This document shows, in pieces, positions 16,092 to 25,650 of a DNA stretch of 43,894 bases. The notes below the pieces were generated by a model. The model saw only the letters and a program-made list of their open reading frames with translations. It was not told where the DNA came from and searched no databases. Made by a program: the position numbers and the translations under genes. Origin of the DNA: CAYZUE01 sp964481825 (GTDB lineage: Archaea; Hydrothermarchaeota; Hydrothermarchaeia; Hydrothermarchaeales; JALUUU01); assembly GCA_964481825.1 (NCBI GenBank), contig CAYZUE010000005.1, positions 1-43,894 on the forward strand, read 5' to 3'. Positions within the stretch are counted from its first letter, which is position 1; each line of letters opens with the position of its first letter.

Positions 16092-16750
16092 AATATTTAA
16101 AGAATAAAATGAAACTTTCAACTAAGGTTCGAAAAGCTTTAGGGAGATATCCATATATTGAAGAGTATCTTGATATGGGAATTATCAACAATCGGGCTTT
16201 AGCAAGAACTATTCAAGATTATTTAGATGAAGAGGTAAATATCCAAAGTATAGTTAGTGCCATTAGGAGATTTCCAGTATATGGGGTAAAATCAGAACAA
16301 GAGAAATTACTTACGATATTGGCAAATAGTGAAGTTAATCTAAGATTTGATTCCGCTACTGTTACCCTAAATATCAACGAACATTCTTTGGAGGAAATTG
16401 ATGCATTACACACATATCTTGAAGGTAAAAGGTATATGCTCCTACAAGGGATGCAAACCCTTACCATTGTGACAGAGGAACGAGAATCTAAGAAATTAGG
16501 AGAAAAATTAAGGATAACAGGAGCTGATTTTAAAAAAAAATTAGCAACCGTAATAGTAACTAGTCCAATTGAGATAGTAACAACCTCAGGCGTCATTGCT
16601 CATCTTGCTACACTGCTAGCGATGGCTGGAATCAATGTAGTTGAGATGATGTCCAGTCAAACAGAAACTTCATTCATTGTAGATGAAAGAGAGGCTCTAA
16701 AGGCTGTAGAAGTAATAAGGAAAGAGATAAAACGAGCAAGAAAAAATTGA
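16088..16750 (+). CDS. ACT-domain regulatory protein, function unassigned
   Basis: This is a 220-residue soluble protein. The N-terminal third (KLSTKVRKALGRYPYIEEYLDMGIINNRALARTIQ, cited in part) is helical and DNA-binding-like in character. The C-terminal part (about 150-220) is an ACT fold: ATVIVTSPIEIVTTSGVIAHLATLLA followed by AGINVVEMMSSQTETSFIV, close in pattern to aspartate kinase ACT repeats. ACT domains bind amino acids, so this may be an amino-acid sensor or regulator. Its head-to-head position with carAB-argG suggests that operon as a target (inference). The start could also be the ATG at 16109, eight codons in. Confidence 0.75.
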   Translation: MKYLKNKMKLSTKVRKALGRYPYIEEYLDMGIINNRALARTIQDYLDEEVNIQSIVSAIRRFPVYGVKSEQEKLLTILANSEVNLRFDSATVTLNINEHSLEEIDALHTYLEGKRYMLLQGMQTLTIVTEERESKKLGEKLRITGADFKKKLATVIVTSPIEIVTTSGVIAHLATLLAMAGINVVEMMSSQTETSFIVDEREALKAVEVIRKEIKRARKN

Positions 16751-16816
16751 CAAATAGTTCCATTTTTAATTCACTTCCCAAAGTTTATAATATTAGATTT
16801 AAATATGAATTAATAA

Positions 16817-17839
16817 ATGTTGGATTTAACTTATGAAACTTTTGCTAAAAATAAGATACGAATTAAAAGACGAATAAACGAGCTAAAGCGGAAAAACTCA
16901 TTATTGAAATACTCAAATAAATGGAACAAACTAAATATCGAACCCCTAAACCTCGTAATAGGTGCAGAGGATGGAAGTGCAAATCATAAAAAGTACAAGA
17001 GTATCGTCTTCTATGCGGTCAATGCAATGGCTGTGATTTACGATGAAAATATTAAGGAGTATAAATGCTCTGATGTAGATATTCTCAATCCCTATTATGA
17101 TATTGAAAATCGTCTTTCATTATATCGTTCTATTCTTGAGTTGAAAGCAAGTCTCCAAGTTCTAGACAAAGTTGACTTATTTCTAATTGATGGATCTATC
17201 TTTAGTGACCTTGTGATCAGCCGGGATTTTGGAAAGGGATTGAAACAAGAAGAAGTTGATGAAGTGAAAGATTTACTCCCATTATTTGAGAAAGATGAAG
17301 GTACTACAATAAAGTCTAAAGAGATTATAAACGAATTGAATTGGGATTCTTCTCAACAAATAGCTTTTTTAGAATACTTAGAATATCTTTCATGTTTGCA
17401 GAAGATTTTGGCTAGGGGGCATAAGAAGCTCATTGGAATATCTAAAACATCCATGAGGTCTGATCTAAATGAAGGTATCCCGGATATGGCTATTTATGAG
17501 GAAATAACCAAAGATTCAGGATATTCTAAACCAACTTCAAATTCCCTTATATGGAAAAAGTTTCCAATATACCAGGATTTCTTTAGGAGCTTTGTTTTCA
17601 CTACATGTTGTACGCGCCTTGAAAACAATAAAGGTGTCTTGATGGCGGAATTCCCTAGAGAAATACCCGATAACGAAGTCGAAGATATATTGAGTGCAAT
17701 TAAAAGCACTAGTGTTATGGGATATCCTTATCTTCTTAGGAAAGCTCATAGAGATGTTGTAATAACAAATAGAGAGATGCAAAAATTTGCTATATCTCTA
17801 GGTATAGTTGAGAAAACCGGTCGGGAGGTATTAAGTTGA
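16817..17839 (+). CDS. nurA: NurA 5'-3' nuclease
   Basis: This nuclease works with the HerA translocase and Mre11-Rad50 to resect DNA double-strand breaks into 3' overhangs. It has 340 residues. The RNase-H-like NurA core shows the metal-binding acidic motif VIGAEDGSANHKKY (Asp52) and a second strand LFLIDGSIFSDL. The C-terminal block GYPYLLRKAHRDVVI is typical. The promoter looks leaderless: TTTATAATA is centred about 28 bases before the ATG. The stop codon overlaps the herA TTG start. Confidence 0.92.
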   Translation: MLDLTYETFAKNKIRIKRRINELKRKNSLLKYSNKWNKLNIEPLNLVIGAEDGSANHKKYKSIVFYAVNAMAVIYDENIKEYKCSDVDILNPYYDIENRLSLYRSILELKASLQVLDKVDLFLIDGSIFSDLVISRDFGKGLKQEEVDEVKDLLPLFEKDEGTTIKSKEIINELNWDSSQQIAFLEYLEYLSCLQKILARGHKKLIGISKTSMRSDLNEGIPDMAIYEEITKDSGYSKPTSNSLIWKKFPIYQDFFRSFVFTTCCTRLENNKGVLMAEFPREIPDNEVEDILSAIKSTSVMGYPYLLRKAHRDVVITNREMQKFAISLGIVEKTGREVLS

Positions 17840-19326
17840 AAAAAAAGGTTTTGGGAATTTGTATAGGTGAGTCCTCTCAAACACGGATAACGTTCATTTC
17901 AAAATTAATGCCAACATCAGGAGAATATGTTACCCTAGAATATGATGGAAAAAAGGTCTTAGGGATGATAGAAAGTCTAACTAGGGGAAGTCCGTCTATA
18001 TCTGGCGATATTCTTGATCCTACTGTTGTTGAGAAAATACTTCGGTATGAAAGTGTAGATGAACACTATGTTCGTGGGAGGGTACAACTGTTATGTGATG
18101 TTGAAACACAAGAGTTATTAAAGTCTCCACCGCCACCTGGAACAAGAATAAATAAAGCAGATAAGCAAACCTTAAAAAAAATCTTTGGTGAAGGACATAT
18201 TTCCATAGGGAATCTTATTTCAAATCCGGCCGTTGAGGTAAGGGTTGACCTAAATAAGATGATTACTCGGCATTTAGCAATCCTTGCAATTACAGGAGCA
18301 GGAAAATCTAACACCGTGAGTGTTATCGTGGAGGGAATATTAAATCTCAAAGGAATGCCAATTATCTTTGACATGCACTCAGAATATGTGGATGCTAAGT
18401 TTACTGGAGGTGTTAAAAGGATTGATCCCAGTCTAAATCCCTTGTATCTATCTAGACGTGAGTTTCAGGTTCTATTAGATGTTGGTAAAGACGCACATGT
18501 TCAAGCTCGCTACCTTCGCAAAGCTTATTTTGAAGCTCAGAAAAAAATCCGAGATGGTGAGAAAAGAGATTTTATTTACCATGTTCTTGACTCTCTGAGA
18601 GAAATCCAAGATACAGAAGAAAATTCAACTTCAGGCGAAAAAAGTGCTTTAATAGGAATAATTAATAAAGTTGAAGATTTCAACCACAAATTCAGAGGCT
18701 TAGTGAACTCATCAACAAATAATATTGTTGATACTCTAAAACAGGGATCAGCTAATGTAATTGATTTGGGTCAAGTTGATGAAGATTACGCAGATGTAAT
18801 TGTAAGCCATGTGCTTAGAAAACTACTGAATAAGAGAAAGATTAACAAAGTACCTCCTGCTTTTTGCATTATTGAAGAGGCCCATCTTCTAGCTCCAATG
18901 TATACCTCTACACTATCCAAACACTGGATAAATCGTATAGCTAGAGAAGGAAGGAAGTTTGGACTTGGGCTATGCTTAGTTAGTCAGCGTCCAAAAAATC
19001 TTGATCCAAATTCTCTATCTCAAGCAAATAACGCAATTGTGATGCGACTAATTGAACCAAGCGACCAACGGCATGTTCAGAAGACAAGCGAGAGACTAAG
19101 TGATGACTTACTTGCCCAGCTACCGTCGCTTAACATTGGTGAAGCTGTTGTTCTAGGACTTATGACTAAGATTCCTGCATTGGTGAAAATTAGAAAAATG
19201 GAAGGAAAGCTAATAGGAAACGACCCTAATATTGTAGAAGAGTGGCAATTAAAAATTAAAGAAAAAAAGAAAAAAACCGAGGAACAACACCACGAAATTA
19301 ATGCGTTATATGAAGGAATGGATTAG
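17836..19326 (+). CDS. herA: HerA DNA translocase/helicase
   Basis: This hexameric FtsK-like ATPase pumps DNA to NurA during break resection. It has 496 residues. The N-terminal HAS-barrel comes first, then Walker A AITGAGKSNTVSV (about 152-160), IIFDMHSEYVD, Walker B FCIIEEAHLLAP (about 344-350) and the arginine-rich RIAREGRKFGLGLCLVSQRP sensor block. The start is TTG at 17836, with GGGAGGT seven bases upstream, overlapping the nurA stop (TTGA). The C-terminus is a highly charged helix. Confidence 0.95.
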   Translation: MKKKVLGICIGESSQTRITFISKLMPTSGEYVTLEYDGKKVLGMIESLTRGSPSISGDILDPTVVEKILRYESVDEHYVRGRVQLLCDVETQELLKSPPPPGTRINKADKQTLKKIFGEGHISIGNLISNPAVEVRVDLNKMITRHLAILAITGAGKSNTVSVIVEGILNLKGMPIIFDMHSEYVDAKFTGGVKRIDPSLNPLYLSRREFQVLLDVGKDAHVQARYLRKAYFEAQKKIRDGEKRDFIYHVLDSLREIQDTEENSTSGEKSALIGIINKVEDFNHKFRGLVNSSTNNIVDTLKQGSANVIDLGQVDEDYADVIVSHVLRKLLNKRKINKVPPAFCIIEEAHLLAPMYTSTLSKHWINRIAREGRKFGLGLCLVSQRPKNLDPNSLSQANNAIVMRLIEPSDQRHVQKTSERLSDDLLAQLPSLNIGEAVVLGLMTKIPALVKIRKMEGKLIGNDPNIVEEWQLKIKEKKKKTEEQHHEINALYEGMD

Positions 19327-19328
19327 CC

Positions 19329-19577
19329 TTAATCAATTCTATAAACAATATCTTTAGGCCTTACACGTTTTGTTACTTTGATTCCTACACTGGATCCAAT
19401 AGAAGCTTCTTCAATATTATTACCTTCTATTTGAAGAGAATCAACAACTTGCTCTATACTTGTTGTATGTCCTTGGATACATATTTTATCCCCGATTTTG
19501 AGAGCACAATTAGTTATCTTAATTCCAGCTACACCTACTTTAGAAAAATAGGTAAAAACTGTACCTACTTCATCCAT
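19329..19577 (-). CDS. Stand-alone EF-Tu domain 2-like protein
   Basis: This 82-residue protein is made of a single beta-barrel like domain 2 of EF-Tu/EF1A. VGTVFTYFSKVGVAGIKI, LKIGDKICIQGHTTSIEQVVDSLQI and ASIGSSVGIKVTKRVRPKDIVY correspond to the usual strand and loop signatures. Small free-standing proteins of this type are widespread in archaea with no settled function. GGAG precedes the ATG. It lies opposite to and between the herA and mre11 genes, 2 bases from the herA stop. Confidence 0.8.
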   Translation of the reverse strand: MDEVGTVFTYFSKVGVAGIKITNCALKIGDKICIQGHTTSIEQVVDSLQIEGNNIEEASIGSSVGIKVTKRVRPKDIVYRID

Positions 19578-19783
19578 AAAACTTCTCCAACAATACCATT
19601 ACGTATTATTTAAATAAAAAGGTTTACACATAATCCTAAATAGATATGGAAGATATTAAAACTATATTTTGTGTTGAAAAATGTAATACTTTTCCATCTC
19701 TTTAGGGGAAAACTTCTATTTCACATAAGTACACTTACTAAAATAAGAAAAAAAAATAAATGTATATTATAAGAGGTTTGAGA

Positions 19784-20938
19784 ATGCTCTTTGCTCATAT
19801 AGCTGACACTCATCTTGGTTATCGACAATACAACTTAGATGAAAGGGAAGAGGACTTTTATAATGCATTCCATGAAGCCGTGGATAAGATAATAGAGAAA
19901 CAATGTAAATTTGTTTTACACTCAGGAGACCTGTTTAACGACTCTAGGCCACATGTTCGTGCGATGCTTGAAGCAATGAACGGTTTAGAAAGACTAACAG
20001 ATGAAGGAATAGAATTCATTGCAATCGCAGGCAATCATGACTTAATGAGACGACGTGGAGCTATACCACCTCATAAACTTTATAAAAATCTAGAATTTCT
20101 AACTGCAAAAAACCCATTTAGAATAATTGATGATACCTATATTTGTGGCCTACCTTATTACTCAAAAATTCATATTGACGCTTTTAAAGAAAAAATTAAT
20201 GAACTAGTTGAAAAAGGTAAGAATTTTGAAAAAAAAATACTAATGTTACATCAAGGATTAGACACATATCTCCCACATTTTGCAAGCGAATTAAAATTGA
20301 ATGATATCCCAAAAGGATTTGATTACTATGCTTTAGGACATGTTCATAAACGAATAATAGCGTCTCATGGTAATGGTAAGCTAGCATATCCTGGATCAAC
20401 TGAAATTTGGAGTGTGGATGAGATAGATGATTGGAAAAAGAAAGGTAAAGGGTTTTTTATTATTGATACAGACAGTTTCGAAGTAGAAAAGGTTAACATT
20501 AGTTGTGTTAGGCAATTTTTCAAGATGGAAATTGATTCAACATCTAATATTGAGAAACTAAAAAGTGATCTGGATATAACAAAAAAACCAATTCTCAATA
20601 TCACGCTATCCGCAAATTCGTTTGATTACTCACGTTTATATAATAAAGTTAGAAATGAACTGGGAACTGCACTTTATTTGAACATTAGAAAGAATAGAAT
20701 CGAAAAAAAAGACGAAATTCCATTAGAAGAAAATGTGAATATGGAGAAATTAATAATTGCAGCCCTACCCAAGGATGGATACTCAAAAGATGAGAGAGAA
20801 TATGCTTACTGTGTTTATAAATATCTAAAAAATGGAGAAAAAGATGGTGCGAAAAAAATAACAGATGATTTTTTTAAGAATTGGGATCCGAAATCCAGAT
20901 CAGATAAAACACAAAAAAATCAGGAAGTATCCAAATGA
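19784..20938 (+). CDS. mre11: Mre11 double-strand-break repair nuclease
   Basis: This Mn-dependent phosphoesterase forms the Mre11-Rad50 complex that processes DNA ends. It has 384 residues with the calcineurin-like motifs in order: IADTHLGYRQYN, LHSGDLFNDSRPH, IAGNHDLMRRRG, MLHQG and ALGHVHKR. A capping domain follows, and a Lys/Asp-rich tail that contacts Rad50. I chose the ATG at 19784 because AGAGGT sits just upstream; an in-frame ATG at 19760 lacks one. The stop overlaps the rad50 ATG (ATGA). Confidence 0.95.
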   Translation: MLFAHIADTHLGYRQYNLDEREEDFYNAFHEAVDKIIEKQCKFVLHSGDLFNDSRPHVRAMLEAMNGLERLTDEGIEFIAIAGNHDLMRRRGAIPPHKLYKNLEFLTAKNPFRIIDDTYICGLPYYSKIHIDAFKEKINELVEKGKNFEKKILMLHQGLDTYLPHFASELKLNDIPKGFDYYALGHVHKRIIASHGNGKLAYPGSTEIWSVDEIDDWKKKGKGFFIIDTDSFEVEKVNISCVRQFFKMEIDSTSNIEKLKSDLDITKKPILNITLSANSFDYSRLYNKVRNELGTALYLNIRKNRIEKKDEIPLEENVNMEKLIIAALPKDGYSKDEREYAYCVYKYLKNGEKDGAKKITDDFFKNWDPKSRSDKTQKNQEVSK

Positions 20939-23301
20939 TTCTTGAAGAAGTAAGGATTAAAAACTTCAGATCACATAGCAACACCCGGGTTAAATTTAAT
21001 GAAGGAATAACAGTAATTGTAGGACCTAATGGTTCTGGTAAAACCAGTATATTAGAAGCAATCAATTTTGCACTTTTTAGAAAAACTTCAAAGAGTACAT
21101 CTAAAAGTGTGAAAATTGAAGATCTAATTAGAAGGGGAGCTGAAAAAGAAGGAATGGAAGTTTCTTTGTTATTTCATTCTAATGGAAAAAAATATCGAGT
21201 AAAAAGAGGTATTTCTGGGAGAAATAAAATTAATAAATTGTATGACGGAAATGGTGTAATTTTAACAGACGGAGAAAAGGATAGTATTACAACAAGAGAA
21301 ATAGAGGAAAAATTGCGCATGCGAAATGAGGATTTTAAAAATACAATGTATATTGGACAAGGGAAGATAGACACTCTCATTACAGAACAACCTGGAAAAA
21401 GAAAAGCGTTAGTGGGGAGACTTATAGGTACAGAGGACTTACAAAAAGCCTGGGAATCTATGCCCGATCTGATAAGTGAATATGAAAAAAAGATTTACCA
21501 ACTTTGGGATACTCCTAAGAGAAGAAAAGATATGGAAGAACAGCTAAATCAAGAAAAAAAAAGAATTATTCAGCTTAATGAAGAAAAAAAGATAATAGAT
21601 AGAGACCTCAAAAATGCAATTGAAAAAAGAAGGGTGGCAGAAAGAGAGCTACGACATTATGAAAAGCTAAATGATTTAGAAATAGAACAAGGAAGAATTA
21701 TTTTAGATATTAAAAATCTTCAAGAAAAAATTACGGGAATCAGCATCTATGAGGATCAAAAAAAAGAAACTGAAGGGGCTAATAATGAATATCTAACCTT
21801 GAAGGAGGAGATTAAAAAACTAGAAAATGAGAAAATAAAATTAGTAAAATATTCCACAAAAAAAGACCAATTAACTGAACAAATTGAAATCTATAGGAAA
21901 GACCTATCCGATATTAGAGAAAATGTAAAAAGTGAATTTAAAAAATGTCACAGAGTTTTTAATAATGAAGAAGAATCTCTAGAGAAACTTTCACTCCTCA
22001 ACAAAAAAAGAAAAACTACTATTCAAAGAAAAATTGAAAAATGTAGAGAGCGCAAGAAAAAATTTACTTCCATGGGAGGTGTATATAAAGGGGGGAATAG
22101 TCATCTTAAAAAGGCTATAAACAATCTAGATGCAGCAGAAGATAAGTGCCCAGTCTGCAATGAGAATCTTACGTTAGACCACAAAGAAAAATTGAAAACG
22201 GAATATGGTATCAAAATTGAAGATAATGACCTTGGGATTTTAGAATGTAACAAAGAAATAAACCAGTGTGATAAAGATGAGAAAAAATTGGAATCACAAC
22301 TTGAACTAAACATTGATGTTTCAATCGAGAATATTGAACGACTAAATGAAAATAGACTTAAGAAAAAAAATAGTATTAGAGAAATATCTGATGAAATTAA
22401 AAGGATGGATAAATGGTTAATAAATTCAGATGCAATCATAAAAACCCTATCCAATACAGAAAACCGCTTAATTAGTCTTGAAAAAGGATATAAAAGATAC
22501 GTTGGAGCAGACGATTATCTAAAAAAGAATTATCCTTTAAAGGATAAATTCAAATTGGAAATCAATTTAAAAAAGAAAAAGATTAAAAAATTAGAAAATG
22601 AGAAAAGTAAAATAGTAATATTATCAAAAAACGTTGAATTGAAAGATTTAATAAGAGTTGGAAAAAAAAATTTGGAAGATTTACAGAAAAAAGTTATAGA
22701 AAATGAAAAAGATAAAAGCGGAATAAAATCGACAATTAAAGAAAACCTTCGAAACTCGAAAAAAAGTACTGAAAAACTCAATGATTTAGTAGTCAAAGAA
22801 ACTAAACTTATACGATTGACACAATTTAAAGAATTTCTAGAACAAATAAGAAAGTCATTTTCAAAAGACAATTTACAGAAGGATTTGAGGGTTAGATATA
22901 AACCCCTTATCGAACGATGCACTCGAGAGGAATTAGATAAATTTGATCTACCCTATTCTGACATAAGTATTACCGATGATTTCAACATTACTGTTTATGG
23001 GATTAATGGGGAGCAAAGTGTTGATATGCTTAGTGGTGGAGAAAGAATTGCTATTGCCATTGCATTAAGGATAGGTATTGCAAAAGCTATTTCAAGTTCT
23101 TCAATGGAACTTTTAATGTTTGATGAGCCTACTATACACCTCGATGGAACAAGAAGAAGAGAGCTTGTAGAGATAATAAAAAAACTGGCTGTAATTCCCC
23201 AAACAATTATAATCACACACGACAAAGAGTTTGAAGGAGCAGCAGATAAACTGTTGGAAGTCAAGAAGGTTTCAGGAATTTCCCAAATAATTGAGAGTTA
23301 A
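20935..23301 (+). CDS. rad50: Rad50 SMC-like ATPase
   Basis: This ATP-driven partner of Mre11 bridges DNA ends. It has 788 residues. Walker A VGPNGSGKTSILE (30-38) is near the N-terminus, followed by long Lys/Glu-rich coiled coils on both sides of a zinc hook CPVC (405-408). The C-terminal lobe carries the ABC signature MLSGGERIAIA (about 699) and Walker B LLMFDEPT (about 730). It is rather short for the family, mostly through shorter coiled coils. It is translationally coupled to mre11 by a 4-base overlap. Confidence 0.96.
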   Translation: MILEEVRIKNFRSHSNTRVKFNEGITVIVGPNGSGKTSILEAINFALFRKTSKSTSKSVKIEDLIRRGAEKEGMEVSLLFHSNGKKYRVKRGISGRNKINKLYDGNGVILTDGEKDSITTREIEEKLRMRNEDFKNTMYIGQGKIDTLITEQPGKRKALVGRLIGTEDLQKAWESMPDLISEYEKKIYQLWDTPKRRKDMEEQLNQEKKRIIQLNEEKKIIDRDLKNAIEKRRVAERELRHYEKLNDLEIEQGRIILDIKNLQEKITGISIYEDQKKETEGANNEYLTLKEEIKKLENEKIKLVKYSTKKDQLTEQIEIYRKDLSDIRENVKSEFKKCHRVFNNEEESLEKLSLLNKKRKTTIQRKIEKCRERKKKFTSMGGVYKGGNSHLKKAINNLDAAEDKCPVCNENLTLDHKEKLKTEYGIKIEDNDLGILECNKEINQCDKDEKKLESQLELNIDVSIENIERLNENRLKKKNSIREISDEIKRMDKWLINSDAIIKTLSNTENRLISLEKGYKRYVGADDYLKKNYPLKDKFKLEINLKKKKIKKLENEKSKIVILSKNVELKDLIRVGKKNLEDLQKKVIENEKDKSGIKSTIKENLRNSKKSTEKLNDLVVKETKLIRLTQFKEFLEQIRKSFSKDNLQKDLRVRYKPLIERCTREELDKFDLPYSDISITDDFNITVYGINGEQSVDMLSGGERIAIAIALRIGIAKAISSSSMELLMFDEPTIHLDGTRRRELVEIIKKLAVIPQTIIITHDKEFEGAADKLLEVKKVSGISQIIES

Positions 23302-23377
23302 AATTGTAAATTGTAGAGACAATAGTTAATCAATTAGAATTTAAAGAATTTTTTATAATAGAACATTATTTTACTTC

Positions 23378-23917
23378 TTATTTTTTACTGAAAATACATC
23401 CACAATAGTCCTGTCTCTTCATTTCATACTTCTTGCTCAAGGCGACACTTTTCTTAAATCCATCTTTTTTCTTAAAATTTGCCTCAAAAAAACTCACACC
23501 ATGATTTTTACCTATTTCAGAACCAATTGCATTTATAACATCAGCGTTTTTATGTGGACTAACACTAAGAGTTGTTCCGAAAAACCCGAAACCTTCTTTT
23601 TTTGCTTTTATAGCGGTTTCTTCAAGGCGAATACGATAGCATATATTACATCTTTCTTTACCTTCTTTATCGTTCTCATGTCCTTTTACCTTACTCATCC
23701 AATCCTTAACAGAGTATCTGCCGCTATGAAATCTAATATCGATTTTTTTAGAGTGAATTTGAGATTCAAAAAGACGATCATCATACTCATTCTTGGGATG
23801 GATATTTGGATTAAAGAAGAATGTATCAACAGTAAATTTTTTTCTAAGAACGTTAATAACATGGGGCGAACATGGAGCACAGCACATGTGTAGCAGGAAT
23901 CTGGGTTTTTTCATCAT
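23378..23917 (-). CDS. queH: QueH-type epoxyqueuosine reductase (DUF208)
   Basis: In bacteria QueH performs the last step of queuosine synthesis, reducing epoxyqueuosine on tRNA. This 179-residue protein carries the family's cysteine sets: LLHMCCAPCSPHV at the N-terminus, KERCNICYRIRLEET in the middle and DYCGCIFSKK at the end, which bind the Fe-S cluster and a metal in QueH. FFGTTLSVSPHKN is also typical. Archaea normally make archaeosine rather than queuosine, so the substrate here is an open question. No other queuosine gene is in the window. The start is either of two adjacent ATGs. Confidence 0.88.
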   Translation of the reverse strand: MMKKPRFLLHMCCAPCSPHVINVLRKKFTVDTFFFNPNIHPKNEYDDRLFESQIHSKKIDIRFHSGRYSVKDWMSKVKGHENDKEGKERCNICYRIRLEETAIKAKKEGFGFFGTTLSVSPHKNADVINAIGSEIGKNHGVSFFEANFKKKDGFKKSVALSKKYEMKRQDYCGCIFSKK

Positions 23918-23951
23918 TCTAGTTACTACCCTTCAATTCAAAAAACTTTTC

Positions 23952-25085
23952 TCATTTAAATCTTGAAGTTGCAACAAATGAAATCAACATTAAACCACTC
24001 AACAATAGAAATCCTGCCCGTGGTTCAATATAATCTGAGATTAATCCCAGCCCTAAAGGTATCAGAGCTCCTAAGAAGAATCCAACTCCATACATCCCCC
24101 CATAACTCTTAGAGTAGTCATTTTTTGAAGAAATATCTGCAACAATCGCATCAAAGATTGGGAGAGTCATGTATATTCCAAAAGAGGTCAATATAACTAA
24201 TAAAAAAAAAGCATCTTTTCCAGATAAAAAATAAAATCCTCCAAGAGATAGAGTAGTTAGCATAATTGCACTTTTGATAATTTTAATTCTATTAAACTTG
24301 TCTGCTAGAAATCCGCCAATAATATTTGAAATGAGACCAATAACTGGTAAAAGACCCAATAGAAAAATTGCAGATGTAAGAGAAAAATTAAAAACAGATA
24401 CTGCGTATATTGGCAAAAACGCCTTAATACCCCAGAATACTGAATCCCTTAAACCAAAGGCTATTACAACGATCTGAAATCTTTTATTTTTAAATATATC
24501 CAACATATTACGACTATCTTTCTGTTGATTATGTTCCTTGACGGAATAAAGAAAAATCAGTCCGAATAAGACTGAGATTACAATAAAAATATTCAACGCA
24601 TAATGGTAGTCAAACTTTGAAATAAAAAACGCTATGAAAAAGGGGCCTAGGATCATTCCTAAACTACTTCCAAATCCATGAATTCCCATTATTCGCCCCC
24701 TAATCTGTTTATGGTATTTATCCGCTAAAATGGAAGTTCCTGCAGGATGATAAATGCCGCCAGCAGAACCAAGGAATGCGTGTATAGCCAAAAGCGGGAG
24801 GTATCCATGGGTTATAGAAAGAATGCCTAGTCCCCCTCCACTTAGAATTTTTTCCATTGCTATCTGAAGTCTCTTAGGGATTCCATGAAAAATTATACCT
24901 GAGAGTGGATTGAAAAGAGCATAAAAGAGAAGATAAGTAGAAATGATAGCTTCGGTACTAAGGTAACTTAGATTATATATTTCCCTAAATATAGGTAAAA
25001 GGGATGCTATAATTAATATCTGAGCATGATTTAGACCATGTGCCAAAGTACACATTAACAGGGTACTCTTATCCTCAACATCCAT
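23952..25085 (-). CDS. MFS transporter, FSR (fosmidomycin-resistance)-like
   Basis: This is a membrane carrier of about 377 residues with 12 hydrophobic segments. HAFLGSAGGIYHPAGTSILADKY followed by GRIMGIHGFGSSLGMILGP matches the fosmidomycin-resistance-type branch of the major facilitator superfamily (motif cited in part). The substrate is unknown; efflux is likely. The start is uncertain. The frame has ATGs at 25094, 25091 and 25085; TTTATTTAAA is centred about 26 bases before the last one, favouring a leaderless start at MDVEDKSTL. It follows queH on the other side of a short gap but need not be related to it. Confidence 0.88.
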   Translation of the reverse strand: MDVEDKSTLLMCTLAHGLNHAQILIIASLLPIFREIYNLSYLSTEAIISTYLLFYALFNPLSGIIFHGIPKRLQIAMEKILSGGGLGILSITHGYLPLLAIHAFLGSAGGIYHPAGTSILADKYHKQIRGRIMGIHGFGSSLGMILGPFFIAFFISKFDYHYALNIFIVISVLFGLIFLYSVKEHNQQKDSRNMLDIFKNKRFQIVVIAFGLRDSVFWGIKAFLPIYAVSVFNFSLTSAIFLLGLLPVIGLISNIIGGFLADKFNRIKIIKSAIMLTTLSLGGFYFLSGKDAFFLLVILTSFGIYMTLPIFDAIVADISSKNDYSKSYGGMYGVGFFLGALIPLGLGLISDYIEPRAGFLLLSGLMLISFVATSRFK

Positions 25086-25183
25086 CGGCATCATATAAAT
25101 ATACCTTTAAATAAAATTTTGGGATATTACTCAAAATTTAGATATCATAAACATAACAATTAGACCCTGGGAATATAATCTGG

Positions 25184-25474
25184 TTACTTTTTACCCCAAT
25201 TACCACCAAATTTTAATAAAGTGGAAAATATGTTTTCAAAACCAGTATCGCAGCTTTGTCTGTTATCCCTTGAGGAAATTGTAAGAGGCTCAAAATCTTC
25301 ACATTTAGTTGGATCTTTTACAGCCTCTTGCTTTTTCTCACATTTATAAAACATATATAGCCCTTCCTGAATGTCAAGTTTACCCTCTTCAATAAAGTAT
25401 AAATCCTTTACTTTTTCCTTATTGCCAGTCATGTATTTCTTCACGAACTGGCATTTATCACATAAAATTGTCAT
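25184..25474 (-). CDS. Small cysteine-rich hypothetical protein
   Basis: This 96-residue soluble protein is one I cannot name. The N-terminus has ILCDKCQFVKKY (Cys5, Cys8); the middle has FYKCEKKQEA and PTKCEDFEP, a C-x2-C plus two further cysteines that could bind one zinc or cluster. The C-terminus (DTGFENIFSTLLKFGGNW) looks like a short amphipathic helix. It stands as a single gene, divergent from SepCysS across about 175 AT-rich bases. Coding looks real from length, composition and the ordered cysteines. Confidence 0.6.
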   Translation of the reverse strand: MTILCDKCQFVKKYMTGNKEKVKDLYFIEEGKLDIQEGLYMFYKCEKKQEAVKDPTKCEDFEPLTISSRDNRQSCDTGFENIFSTLLKFGGNWGKK

Positions 25475-25650
25475 AACAACGTATATTATTCTCCCTTTAA
25501 TTTAAATGCTTTTTCAGAAATCGGGGAAATAATATTTGTTAAGATTTCATATTTCCATATTAAAATTATGTGTGAATTTATTAAAAAATTATTAATTTGA
25601 ATTTAACTTTTTTATCGTTAGGTACTTCATAAACCAATGACGGCGATAAA

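Noticed and set aside
22101..22922. Long frames antisense to rad50
   Set aside because: Ser/Phe/Leu-rich translations are the mirror of Lys/Glu coiled coil coding; no start signals.
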